From contig CAXXGW010000009.1 of assembly GCA_963666755.2 (NCBI GenBank), positions 496,001 through 560,000 on the forward strand: DNA of 64,000 nucleotides, read 5' to 3'. Below are positions 42,260 to 52,005 of the stretch, one piece after another. The position numbers and the translations under genes were made by a program. Source of the stretch: CAXXOK01 sp963666755. Its GTDB lineage: Bacteria; Bacillota; Clostridia; Christensenellales; Aristaeellaceae. The notes below the pieces were generated by a model. The model was not told the DNA's origin. It saw only the letters and a list, made by a program, of their open reading frames with translations, and made no database searches. Each line of letters starts with the position of its first letter. The stretch's first letter is position 1.

Positions 42260-44469
42260 ACATCGGAAAGTGGAGACTGTTCTTCTTTGCGCTGGCGCTG
42301 GCCGCGCTGCTGTGCGTTGCGGGGTTGGCCGGTGCGGAAGCGGCGCAGGAGATTACGCAGGAGTGTACGTTTGAAACCTCCTACACCCATAAAAAGCCCG
42401 CGCTGATGACCGACGGCAAATACACCACCAACTGGAACAGCATGGAGTCGATCCAGCCTTACGTAATCGTGAATACGCCCACAGGCCTCCCCTGCTACGG
42501 CGTTTACATTTGCTTTGCGAAACTCCCCACCGAATGGGCGCTGCAAACCATCAGCGGCGGCAAGTGGACCGATGTATCCACGGAGATTGATAAGGATTTT
42601 TGCCATGTGTTTGTGCCGCTGTACGGGCTGAACATGTTCCGTATTGTGGTCACGGATGCAAAGATCGCGCAGGAGCTGGCGATCAATGAAATTTTCCTGT
42701 TTGGCGAAGGGGATGTGCCGGATTGGGTGCAGCGCTGGGAACCGACCCCGACCGACGCGGATGTGATGTTTCTGGTGGCGCACCCGGACGACGAGCTACT
42801 GTTTATGGGCGGCGCAATCCCCACCTATGCGGTGGAGCAGCAGCGCAAGGTGGTGGTTGCGTACATGACGTACAGCAACACCACGCGGCGCAGCGAGCTG
42901 CTCAACGGCCTGTGGGCGATGGGGGTACGACAGTATCCGGTGATCGGCAGTTTCTGGGACACGTATACCAACAGCATCAAGGTGGCCGAAAAAAAGTGGG
43001 ATAAAGCCAAGGCGCTGGCCTATGTGGTGGGCCTGTACCGGGAGTACCGGCCAAAAGTGGTCGTTACCCAGGACTTTGATGGTGAGTACGGCCACGGGAT
43101 GCATAAGCTGACTGCCATCCTGGCGCAGGAAGCCTTTGATAAGGCGGCGGACGGCACCTATGACACCGACTCGCTGAAAAAGTATGACGAGTGGCAGGTT
43201 CAAAAGCTGTATTCGCATTTATACGCCAACAACCAGATTACCTTCGACTGGAGCGTGCCGCTGCAGTCCATGGGCGAAAAAACCAGTCTGGAGCTGGCGT
43301 CCGAAGCCTATCTGCTGCATGTGACCCAGCAGACCACCAAGTTCAGCATGGAGACGACCGGCAAGGAGTACGACAACCGGGTGTTCGGCCTTGTGCTGAG
43401 CACCGTCGGCCCCGACGTGCGCCATGATGATTTTCTGGAAAACGTGCTGGACCCCGTTGGCTATGTGCCTGTTGTGGCGACCCCGGAACCCACGCCCGTG
43501 CCTACGCCGGTGGAAGGGTATGTGAGCCTGATGCCGCCCCTGAACGACGCGGGCTTCCTGGACGAGGGCGAGTTCGTCTATACCGATGAGGACGAGGGCG
43601 TATGGGTGTACGTCTCCCAGACGCTGAAAGTGGTCATCGAGCGCAAGTTCGACCCCAAAGCCCCGCTGCGCTGGTATGAGGCGGAAATCTGGTCCGACGT
43701 AGGCGCGGGCGAGATGTTCAAGGCCATCCAGTATGATCAGGAAAAGATGGGCAAGGTGCGCGTGGACGCGTCGCAAACGGCCAAACGCTATGGCGTGGTG
43801 TTCGCCCTGAACGCCGATTATTACACCTACCGCATGGGCAGCCCGCGCCGCGAGGGCGTGGTGATCCGCAACGGAAAGGTGATTCTGGATGATCCCTACA
43901 CGAAGTACACCGCGACCTTCCCCAACCTGGATACGCTGGCGCTGTTCCCGGACGGCAGCATGCAGGTGCATACCTCGCAGGAGATGACCGCCGCGGATTT
44001 CCTGGCGGCGGGCGCGACGGATGTATTCTCCTTCGGCCCCTATCTGCTCAAGGATGGCGAGTTGAACCCCGAGGTCTATGAGGTGAGCACCACCACCAAC
44101 CCGCGCTGCGCCATCGGGATGATCGAGCCCGGCCACTACGCCGCCATCATTGCCGAGGGGCGGCTGAAGGACAGCAGCGGCATCACCGTGGCGTATCTGG
44201 GCAAGCTGATGCGGCAGAAGGGCTGTCAGGTGGCGTTCAATCTGGATGGCGGACAGACGGCTGTGATGCTCTTCATGGGCCAGCAGCTGAACAAAATTGG
44301 GGTGTACAACGGTAAGTACTGCGCACGCCCCACCTCCGAGGTGCTGGGCATCGGCCACAGCGATCAGGTGCCTCCGGAAGATGCCGCCGCCGTCGTGGAA
44401 ACCGACGATACCGCGACAACCGATTCATCCACCGGCAATGAGGATCAGGCAACCGCGCAGGAGGAATAA
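42256..44469 (+). CDS. Exported fusion: discoidin-like, PIG-L deacetylase and phosphodiester glycosidase (NAGPA) domains
   Basis: 737 residues. After a signal peptide (cleavage near 28) comes a discoidin-like beta domain (about 30-150). A PIG-L deacetylase domain follows with A-H-P-D-D-E at 175-180 and H280/H283 in GHGMH, the expected zinc ligands; the family removes N-acetyl groups from GlcNAc-containing substrates. A Pro/Thr linker (about 410-425) leads to a phosphodiester glycosidase domain with NADYYTYRMGSPRREGVVI, CAIGM, and NLDGGQTAVM near 662. The C-terminus is acidic and Thr/Asp-rich, without an anchor motif. Coupled to the DUF6273 gene by a 4-base overlap. Both catalytic signatures look intact, suggesting a bifunctional envelope-glycan enzyme. 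Confidence 0.9.
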   Translation: MNIGKWRLFFFALALAALLCVAGLAGAEAAQEITQECTFETSYTHKKPALMTDGKYTTNWNSMESIQPYVIVNTPTGLPCYGVYICFAKLPTEWALQTISGGKWTDVSTEIDKDFCHVFVPLYGLNMFRIVVTDAKIAQELAINEIFLFGEGDVPDWVQRWEPTPTDADVMFLVAHPDDELLFMGGAIPTYAVEQQRKVVVAYMTYSNTTRRSELLNGLWAMGVRQYPVIGSFWDTYTNSIKVAEKKWDKAKALAYVVGLYREYRPKVVVTQDFDGEYGHGMHKLTAILAQEAFDKAADGTYDTDSLKKYDEWQVQKLYSHLYANNQITFDWSVPLQSMGEKTSLELASEAYLLHVTQQTTKFSMETTGKEYDNRVFGLVLSTVGPDVRHDDFLENVLDPVGYVPVVATPEPTPVPTPVEGYVSLMPPLNDAGFLDEGEFVYTDEDEGVWVYVSQTLKVVIERKFDPKAPLRWYEAEIWSDVGAGEMFKAIQYDQEKMGKVRVDASQTAKRYGVVFALNADYYTYRMGSPRREGVVIRNGKVILDDPYTKYTATFPNLDTLALFPDGSMQVHTSQEMTAADFLAAGATDVFSFGPYLLKDGELNPEVYEVSTTTNPRCAIGMIEPGHYAAIIAEGRLKDSSGITVAYLGKLMRQKGCQVAFNLDGGQTAVMLFMGQQLNKIGVYNGKYCARPTSEVLGIGHSDQVPPEDAAAVVETDDTATTDSSTGNEDQATAQEE

Positions 44470-44515
44470 CCCACCCGCGCGCAGAACCTGAACACTTGCA
44501 ACGGAAGCGCCTGCC

Positions 44516-44557
44516 ACAGGACGGGTGCGACGGTTACGGCCGCCGCGCCCGTCCTGT
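44516..44557 (+). other. Hairpin between the fusion gene and the capA pair
   Basis: ACAGGACGGG (44516-44525) pairs perfectly with CCCGTCCTGT (44548-44557) around a 22-base GC-rich inner segment. No T-run follows, so it may separate or modulate expression of the two halves of the operon. Confidence 0.45.
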
Positions 44558-44600
44558 ATCGTGCGGGTATTTCCGGAGCCTGAATGTGGGAGGGATGCCC

Positions 44601-45650
44601 ATGCGAGCGGCAAGGCTGGCCGCAATCCTGATGGTACTGCTCTGCCTGTGCGGCGCGGCGTTTGCGGAAACGCAGCTGACGCTTACCTTTGTCGGGGATT
44701 GCACGCTGGGCGGCGAGGAGCGGCTGATGGGCAAAGACTACTCCTTTGCGCAGGTCGCGCAGCGCGAGGGGTACGCCTATTTTCTGTCGGAGGTTGCGCC
44801 GCTGCTCCGCCAGGACGATGCGACGGTGGCCAACTTCGAAGGCGTGCTCAAGGCGGATGCGAAGGGTAAGGCAAACAAAACCTACTGTTTCCGCGGTTTG
44901 CCTGCCTATGCGCAGATACTGCCGCTGGGCAGTGTGGAGATTGTGAACCTTTCCAACAACCACGCGGCGGATTACGGTACGGCCGGGCTTAAGAGCACAA
45001 AGGCGGCGCTTTTGGAGCAGGGCGTGGGCACGTTCGACGCCACACAGGCTTACTGGCTGCGCAAGGATGGCGTCTCCATTGCGTTTTGCGGTTTCTGGCG
45101 CACCGGGTATTATAAAAACCGCGACGCGTATCGGCAGACCATCCGCGACCTGCGCGCGCAGGGAGCCGACGCGGTGGTGTGCATTTTGCATTTTGGGCAG
45201 GAATACAGCCCCGCGCACAGCGCGGATCAGGAGGAGATGGCGCACACCATGATCGACGCGGGCGCCGATCTGGTGGTGGGGCACCACCCGCATGTGGTGC
45301 AGGGTGTCGAAACATACGGAAATCGGACAATCCTTTATAGCCTGGGCAACTTTGTGTTTGGGGGCAACACCTCGGTGCGGGCCAACGATTGTCTGGTGGC
45401 CCGCGTGACCCTAACGTTTGACGCGGCGGGCGCGTACGGCAGCCAGCAGTTGCGCCTGTACCCCGCCCATATTTCCGGCGATGCAACACAGAATTCGTAT
45501 CAGCCGCGACTGGTGCAGGGAGATGCGGCGCAGGCCGTGTTTGCGCTGGTGGACGCGGACGGCGCGGGGCAGCCGACCGTCGCCGCACAAACGGACGAAT
45601 ACAGGGATTATGTGGTGCTGCCCGCCATGCGGAAGGGCGTGCAGCCATGA
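44601..45650 (+). CDS. Exported CapA-family (metallophosphatase-like) protein, first copy
   Basis: 349 residues with a signal peptide (cleavage after AAFA, about residue 22). The CapA/PGA_cap pattern is complete: VGDCTLGGEE at 32-40, ANFEGVL, LSNNHAADYG, CILHFGQEYSPAHS, GHHPHVVQGVE and ILYSLGNFVFGG. CapA proteins belong to the calcineurin-like fold and take part in poly-gamma-glutamate capsule attachment, but stand-alone exported members also occur without capB/capC, as here. GGGAGG lies 7 bases before the chosen ATG; an ATG at 44595 is in frame. The stop overlaps the second copy (ATGA). Confidence 0.93.
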   Translation: MRAARLAAILMVLLCLCGAAFAETQLTLTFVGDCTLGGEERLMGKDYSFAQVAQREGYAYFLSEVAPLLRQDDATVANFEGVLKADAKGKANKTYCFRGLPAYAQILPLGSVEIVNLSNNHAADYGTAGLKSTKAALLEQGVGTFDATQAYWLRKDGVSIAFCGFWRTGYYKNRDAYRQTIRDLRAQGADAVVCILHFGQEYSPAHSADQEEMAHTMIDAGADLVVGHHPHVVQGVETYGNRTILYSLGNFVFGGNTSVRANDCLVARVTLTFDAAGAYGSQQLRLYPAHISGDATQNSYQPRLVQGDAAQAVFALVDADGAGQPTVAAQTDEYRDYVVLPAMRKGVQP

Positions 45651-46822
45651 GGCACGGTAAAATGGGGCGGGCAGCCCGCGTCGGCGCGGCGTTGCTGGCG
45701 TTGGTCTGCCTGACGGGCAGTTTGCCTTTGGCATGGGCGGAGGAGGAAAGTCCGCAGCCGCCCGCGGTGACCGCCGTTGCTGAAGCCGGTTTGAGCGAAG
45801 GCGCCGCGACGCTCTCCCTGCTGGGGGATTGCAGCATTGGGGATTCGTACCGCGCGCGGGGCGTGCCCGGCAGTCTGACTTCCACAATCGCGGCTAAAGG
45901 GCTGGACTGGCCCTTTTCCACGGTTGCGGCGCTGCTGCAGGCCGACGATATCACGGCCGCCAATCTGGAAGTGTGCCTGACGGACAGTGAAAAGCCCGTC
46001 GACAAGGCGCATCCGCTGATCGCCCCGCCAGCCAACGCCGCGGTGCTGACCCGAGGCGGCGTGGATGTGGTGAACACCGTCAACAACCACTGCTTTGACT
46101 ATGGAACGGACGGCTATGCCGACACCCTCGCTACGCTGGACGCGCAGGGGATTGCGCACTTTGGCACTGCGATCCGCGGCGGAGCGACGGTTTCGGCCCG
46201 AACGGCCATCGTGGAAGCGGAGGGCCTGCGCTTCGGCTTTGTGGGGTTCAGCTATCCGCAGGAATCAACCCTGACGGCGATAGGCGAGCAGATCCGGGCG
46301 CTGCGTGCCGACGGTTGCGATGTGGTGATCGTCAGCCTTCACTGGGGGCGCGAAACCTACGCGACACCCGGGGTGGGGCAGACCCGCTATGCCGCCCGCG
46401 TGATTGATCTGGGGGCGGATGTGGTGTGGGGCCACCATCCGCATGTGCTCCAGCCGATTCAGTTTTACCGGGGCAAGCCGGTGCTGTTCAGCACGGGTAA
46501 CTTTGTGTTTGGCACCATGTCGCAGGTAGATCCCTCCACAGGCATCTTCCAGCTGCGTTACAAGCAGACCGCGCAGGGCGCGCGGCTGTACAGCTTGACC
46601 GTGATCCCCTGTGGAACGCGTGGTTCCGGGGATTACCGCCCGCAGGTTTTGCAGGATGCCGATGCGCAACAGCGGGTCTGGAAAAGGCTGCGGGTACGCA
46701 AACCATACGCTGGATATACGAACCTGCCGGAGAGTTTCCTCACGACCGGCGAAGTGTGGCTCAAGGAGGACGGGAGCCTTGCCGATGGGTCGCCGGACGG
46801 AGGTGCGGAAGCGACGGAATAA
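45647..46822 (+). CDS. Exported CapA-family protein, second copy
   Basis: 391 residues with a signal peptide (cleavage after AWA, about residue 31) and the same motif order as its neighbour: LLGDCSIGDSYR, AANLEVCLTDSE, VNTVNNHCFDYG, IVSLHWGRETY, GHHPHVLQPIQ and LFSTGNFVFGTM. Similarity to the first copy is confined to motifs, so the duplication is old or the two were recruited separately; the longer insert after the first motif and a C-terminal FLTTGEVWLKEDG region are specific to this copy. Translationally coupled to the first. No capB or capC is present. Confidence 0.93.
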   Translation: MRHGKMGRAARVGAALLALVCLTGSLPLAWAEEESPQPPAVTAVAEAGLSEGAATLSLLGDCSIGDSYRARGVPGSLTSTIAAKGLDWPFSTVAALLQADDITAANLEVCLTDSEKPVDKAHPLIAPPANAAVLTRGGVDVVNTVNNHCFDYGTDGYADTLATLDAQGIAHFGTAIRGGATVSARTAIVEAEGLRFGFVGFSYPQESTLTAIGEQIRALRADGCDVVIVSLHWGRETYATPGVGQTRYAARVIDLGADVVWGHHPHVLQPIQFYRGKPVLFSTGNFVFGTMSQVDPSTGIFQLRYKQTAQGARLYSLTVIPCGTRGSGDYRPQVLQDADAQQRVWKRLRVRKPYAGYTNLPESFLTTGEVWLKEDGSLADGSPDGGAEATE

Positions 46823-46892
46823 CGGGGGCAGGCAACAGACCGGCAAGGAGTGGGGGCGTAATGCCTTCCCTGCAAAAAGCATAGCAAGAAGC

Positions 46893-46918
46893 GCCCGGCA
46901 CATGCACATGTGCCGGGC
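46893..46918. repeat. Palindrome, left copy of a flanking pair
   Basis: GCCCGGCACATG and CATGTGCCGGGC meet around CA, a 26-base near-perfect palindrome. A copy differing at one base occupies 47086-47111. No T-run follows. Confidence 0.7.
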
Positions 46919-46954
46919 GGGGACTGTCGAAATATCGGCAATGTGACACCGAAG

Positions 46955-47045
46955 TTCGCCTCATAGCGTCTGTGGCACTGTTCGCTCACTTTCGCCAATG
47001 CGCTGCGGCGTAGGGGTTTGGGGTTCCACCCCAAACTCCGGCAGG
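46955..47045 (-). repeat. Inverted, diverged relative of the 208-bp repeat
   Basis: TTCGCCTCATAGC...CTGTTCGCTCAC (46957-46992) is the reverse complement of block B of the repeat at 7868 with changes in the central loop. It is followed, in the order expected for an inverted element, by GGGGTTTGGGG/CCCCAAACTCC (about 47017-47040). It lies between the two palindromes. Confidence 0.5.
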
Positions 47046-47083
47046 AAACAAAGCCTTCTGCAGCTTCAATTTTTTGACAGTCT

Positions 47084-47113
47084 GAGCCCGGCACATACAC
47101 ATGTGCCGGGCTC
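47084..47113. terminator. Palindrome, right copy; probable terminator between convergent genes
   Basis: 13-bp stem GAGCCCGGCACAT/ATGTGCCGGGCTC with an ACAC loop. TTAGCATTCTCTTTT follows on the plus strand. It lies between the capA operon and the convergent beta-CASP gene. Confidence 0.55.
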
Positions 47114-47139
47114 TTAGCATTCTCTTTTAACCTGCATCC

Positions 47140-48828
47140 CTACCGCCAACCGAATCGGCGCGCAAGCGTATACAGCGCGTCGGTCAGCTTCCGCTGATCC
47201 TTGCGGGAATGGCTCTCCATCTGCTGCGCTAGCTCCTGAATGCGCGCTGCGGCAGCCAGCAGATCGCCGTAGGCATTGCCTGCGACCTGCGGCCCGCGCG
47301 GCGCAACAGTGTATTCCCGCGCGGGCTGGGCGCCCTCGCCCTGCGCACGGGGCGCTGCGGCGGCCTCATGCCGTTCTTCGGCATGCTTGCGTTCCGCCTT
47401 CTGGCGCGTGCCTTCGGTCACCATCGTGTCGGTGGTTAAATCCCAGCACTCGCCGTTATACGGGGCGGTGGCCGCACGGTGCAGATCATCATGCAGGCGG
47501 GCGGCAAAGCCCTCGGCCACGCTATCCTCGCCATGGGTAACAAATACATGGCGCACCTCGCCGGCAAAGCTGCCGATCCACTTGAGCAGGCCGCTCTGAT
47601 CCGCGTGACCGCTGATACCGCCGAGTTTCCGGATTTCCGCCGCAACGGCGATGGTTTCGCCAAAGAGCTTGACGCTCTTTTCCCCATCCACCAGCATCCG
47701 GCCGAGCGTGCCTTCGCCCTGATAGCCCACGAACAGCACGGTGCATTCCGGGCGCCAGAGGTTATGCTTCAGGTGGTGGCGGATACGCCCCGCATCGCAC
47801 ATGCCGCTGGCGGAAAGGATCACCTTGGGCGTGGGGTCAACGTTGATTTGCTTGCTTTCGTCGGCGCTCACGGAGGTATACAGCCCCTCAAACTGGATGG
47901 GGTTGATGTGCTGACGCATCAGCGCGGCGGTTTCTTCGTCCATGCTGTCCAGCATGTGCTCGTTAAAAACGTTGGTGGCTTCCACGGCAAGCGGGCTATC
48001 CACATACACGGGGAAGTTCGGGTAGGCTTTGATCAGCCCGTCCTGCTTGATTTTACGGAAGAAGTAGAGCAGCTCCTGCGTGCGGCCCACGGCGAAGCTT
48101 GGGATGACCACGTTGCCGCCGCGCGCGAAGGTTTCCGTCAGGATGGCGACCAGCTCGCTCACATAATCGGGCACGGGGCCGTGGCTGCGGTCGCCGTAGG
48201 TGGATTCCATCACCACATAATCCGCCTGCGTCAGGTAATGCGGGTCGCGCAGCAGCGGCTGGTGCAGGTTGCCGATATCGCCGGAAAAGGCGATGGTCTG
48301 CGTTTTACCGTCCTCGGTGATGGTTACGGCGATGGACGCGGAACCCAGCAGGTGGCCGACATCCACCAGCCGGATGCTTACCCCCTCACAGACGGACACA
48401 TCCTGATCGTATTTACAGGGCACAAACAGCTTGACCGTTTCGGTCGCCTGCGCGACGGTATAAAGCGGTTCTTCCAGCGGGGCCGCGCTGCGGGCGGCCT
48501 TGCGGTTTTTCCACTCGGCCTCCATCTCCTGAATGTGGGCCGAATCCTTCAGCATGATATCGCACAGGTCGGCCGTCGCCTCGGTGGCGAAAATCTTTCC
48601 ACGGAAGCCCTGCTTGTACAACAGCGGCAGCCAGCCGCTGTGGTCGATATGCGCGTGGGTCAGGAACACGTAATCCACCGCCGAGGCTGCCACGGGCAGC
48701 GGGGTGTTTTCATACACATTGGCGCCTTGTTCCATGCCGTAATCCACTAGCATCCGTTTGCCGCAAGCCTCTAAAAAGTACCGGCTGCCGGTCACCTCGC
48801 GCGCCGCGCCCAAAAAGGTCAGTTTCAT
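47140..48828 (-). CDS. MBL-fold beta-CASP RNA hydrolase
   Basis: 562 residues. The metallo-beta-lactamase motif THAHIDHSG is at 57-65, followed by VDVGHLLGSASI, FSGDIGN and the beta-CASP domain with VIPSFAVGRTQELLY, YVDSPLAVEAT and ILSASGMCDAGRIRHH, ending in GGISGHADQSGLL and VFVTHGE. This matches the CPSF73-like/YsH1 branch of metal-dependent ribonucleases rather than RNase J. A charged C-terminal extension (about 470-520, rich in Ala/Arg/Glu) precedes a short helical end. The promoter lies at 48908-48936. Confidence 0.94.
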   Translation of the reverse strand: MKLTFLGAAREVTGSRYFLEACGKRMLVDYGMEQGANVYENTPLPVAASAVDYVFLTHAHIDHSGWLPLLYKQGFRGKIFATEATADLCDIMLKDSAHIQEMEAEWKNRKAARSAAPLEEPLYTVAQATETVKLFVPCKYDQDVSVCEGVSIRLVDVGHLLGSASIAVTITEDGKTQTIAFSGDIGNLHQPLLRDPHYLTQADYVVMESTYGDRSHGPVPDYVSELVAILTETFARGGNVVIPSFAVGRTQELLYFFRKIKQDGLIKAYPNFPVYVDSPLAVEATNVFNEHMLDSMDEETAALMRQHINPIQFEGLYTSVSADESKQINVDPTPKVILSASGMCDAGRIRHHLKHNLWRPECTVLFVGYQGEGTLGRMLVDGEKSVKLFGETIAVAAEIRKLGGISGHADQSGLLKWIGSFAGEVRHVFVTHGEDSVAEGFAARLHDDLHRAATAPYNGECWDLTTDTMVTEGTRQKAERKHAEERHEAAAAPRAQGEGAQPAREYTVAPRGPQVAGNAYGDLLAAAARIQELAQQMESHSRKDQRKLTDALYTLARRFGWR

Positions 48829-48907
48829 AAGGGGATCCTCCTGTCAGGCAATCGGGGCGGCACGGTTGGAATTGTCATGGTTGTGCAGTACCGGCTCCGT
48901 TAGCGCC

Positions 48908-48941
48908 ATTATAACAAAAACGGGCCGGGTCTGCAAACCCG
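48908..48941 (-). promoter_or_regulatory. Promoter of the beta-CASP gene inside the uvrA terminator
   Basis: On the minus strand TTGCAG (48936-48931) and TATAAT (48913-48908) are 17 bases apart. The -35 hexamer is exactly the loop of a hairpin CGGGT/ACCCG (48926-48941) which, with the TTTTT just downstream, looks like the terminator of uvrA. Confidence 0.65.
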
Positions 48942-48974
48942 AACCCATTTTGTGTTAAGCCGTCTGCGGTGCGC

Positions 48975-50476
<1,502 letters not shown>

Positions 50477-50497
<21 letters not shown>

Positions 50498-51823
50498 TGT
50501 CTGTGTGATGGAAAGATCGCACACCTCGCTGATGTTGCGATCCCCCACGGTCACAGCCAGCGCCTCCGGTTTGAGCCGCCGCCCGCCGCACGTGCCGCAG
50601 GGCTCGGCGCTCATGTACTCCTCATAGGCGGCCTTCATGCCATCGCTGGAGGTTTCACGGTAACGGCGCATCAGGGTGTTGATGACGCCCTCAAACGTGG
50701 TGTCAAACCTCCCCTGCCCGTGCGCCCCTTCGTAGTGGACGGTAATTTTCTCGTTGCCGGAGCCATACAGCAGCAGATCGACAATCTTCGGCGGCAGGTC
50801 GCGGAAAGGCACATCCAGACTAAAGCCGAACTTCTCCGCCAGCGCCTTGAAGTAGGTGTTGGCCATGCTGGACGGGTCGGCCACGTTCCAGCCCATGGCC
50901 TGCAGCGCCCCTTCGTTGAGGGTCTTGGTGGGGTCGGGCACGATGTTGTCCACCCCGATACGCAGGATGGTGCCCAACCCGCCGCACTCCGGGCAGGCGC
51001 CGAAGGGGCTGTTGAAGCTGAACAGGCGGGGTTCCAAATCCCCGATGGAGATGCCGCAGTCCGGGCAGGCATAATTCTGGGAAAACAGCATCGTGCCCTG
51101 GTCAAACAGGTCGATCAGCACCAGCCCTTCGGCTGCGCCCGCCGCGGTTTCCAGACTGTCGGACAGGCGGCGGCGGAAGTCGTCACTGTCGTGCACCACA
51201 AGGCGGTCGATCACGATGCTTACGTCATGGCTGCGCTTTTTATCCAGCTGGGGCAGATCGTCCAGCTCGTAGGTGTGGCCGTCGATCTGCACGCGCACGT
51301 AGCCCTGCCGGAGGGCGTCCTCCAGCAGCTTCTGGTGCTCGCCCTTGCGCTTGCGCACCACGGGGGCCAGTACCTGCAGCTTGGTGCCGTCTGTCAGCAG
51401 CAGGATCTGATCCACCATCTGATCCACGGTCTGCTGGCTGATCTCCTTGCCGCAGCGGGGGCAGTGCGGCGTGCCCACGCGGGCGTAGAGCAGGCGAAGG
51501 TAATCGTACACTTCCGTGACGGTGCCCACGGTGGAGCGGGGGTTGCGGCTGGTGGTTTTCTGGTCGATGGAGATGGCGGGGGAAAGCCCCTCAATGCTGT
51601 CGATATCGGGCTTGTCCATCTGGCCCAGGAACATGCGCGCGTAGGAGGAAAGGCTCTCCACATACCGGCGCTGCCCCTCGGCATAGATGGTATCAAACGC
51701 GAGGCTGGTTTTACCGGAGCCGCTCAGGCCCGTGAACACCACCAGCTTATCCCGCGGGATGGTCAGGGTTACGTTCTTCAGATTGTGTTCGCGTGCACCG
51801 CGAACGATCAGCTTATCCTGCAC
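50477..51823 (-). CDS. uvrA: UvrA, N-terminal part (separated by a frameshift)
   Basis: About 448 residues. The start is GTG at 51823, with GAGGTG upstream, giving QDKLIVRGAREHNLKNV, the normal UvrA N-terminus; the frame stays open 25 codons further upstream without similarity. Walker A GLSGSGKTS is near residue 32, followed by YVESLSSYARMFLGQM and the UvrB-binding region, and the first zinc finger CPDCGISIG...GACPECGG. Homology ends at CDLSITQTAA, after which the frame reads A-S-S-A-S and stops at 50477. The continuing sequence is in the overlapping frame. UvrA scans DNA for damage together with UvrB; neither uvrB nor uvrC is nearby. Confidence 0.93.
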
Positions 51824-52005
51824 TGTTGTTTCACCTCTGTTTGGTCGGGCCGACGCGCGGGCGGGCACGGCGGCAGTTAAGGGGATGCGAACAAACATCC
51901 CGGGAACACCAGTTCACTCTTTTGGGGATAGGTTCCCCTTGGAGGGCGCCTCCCCTCCCGTTGCGGGGAAGGGAAGCGCTCCGCAGGGGGTGTTGGCCGC
52001 GCGGC

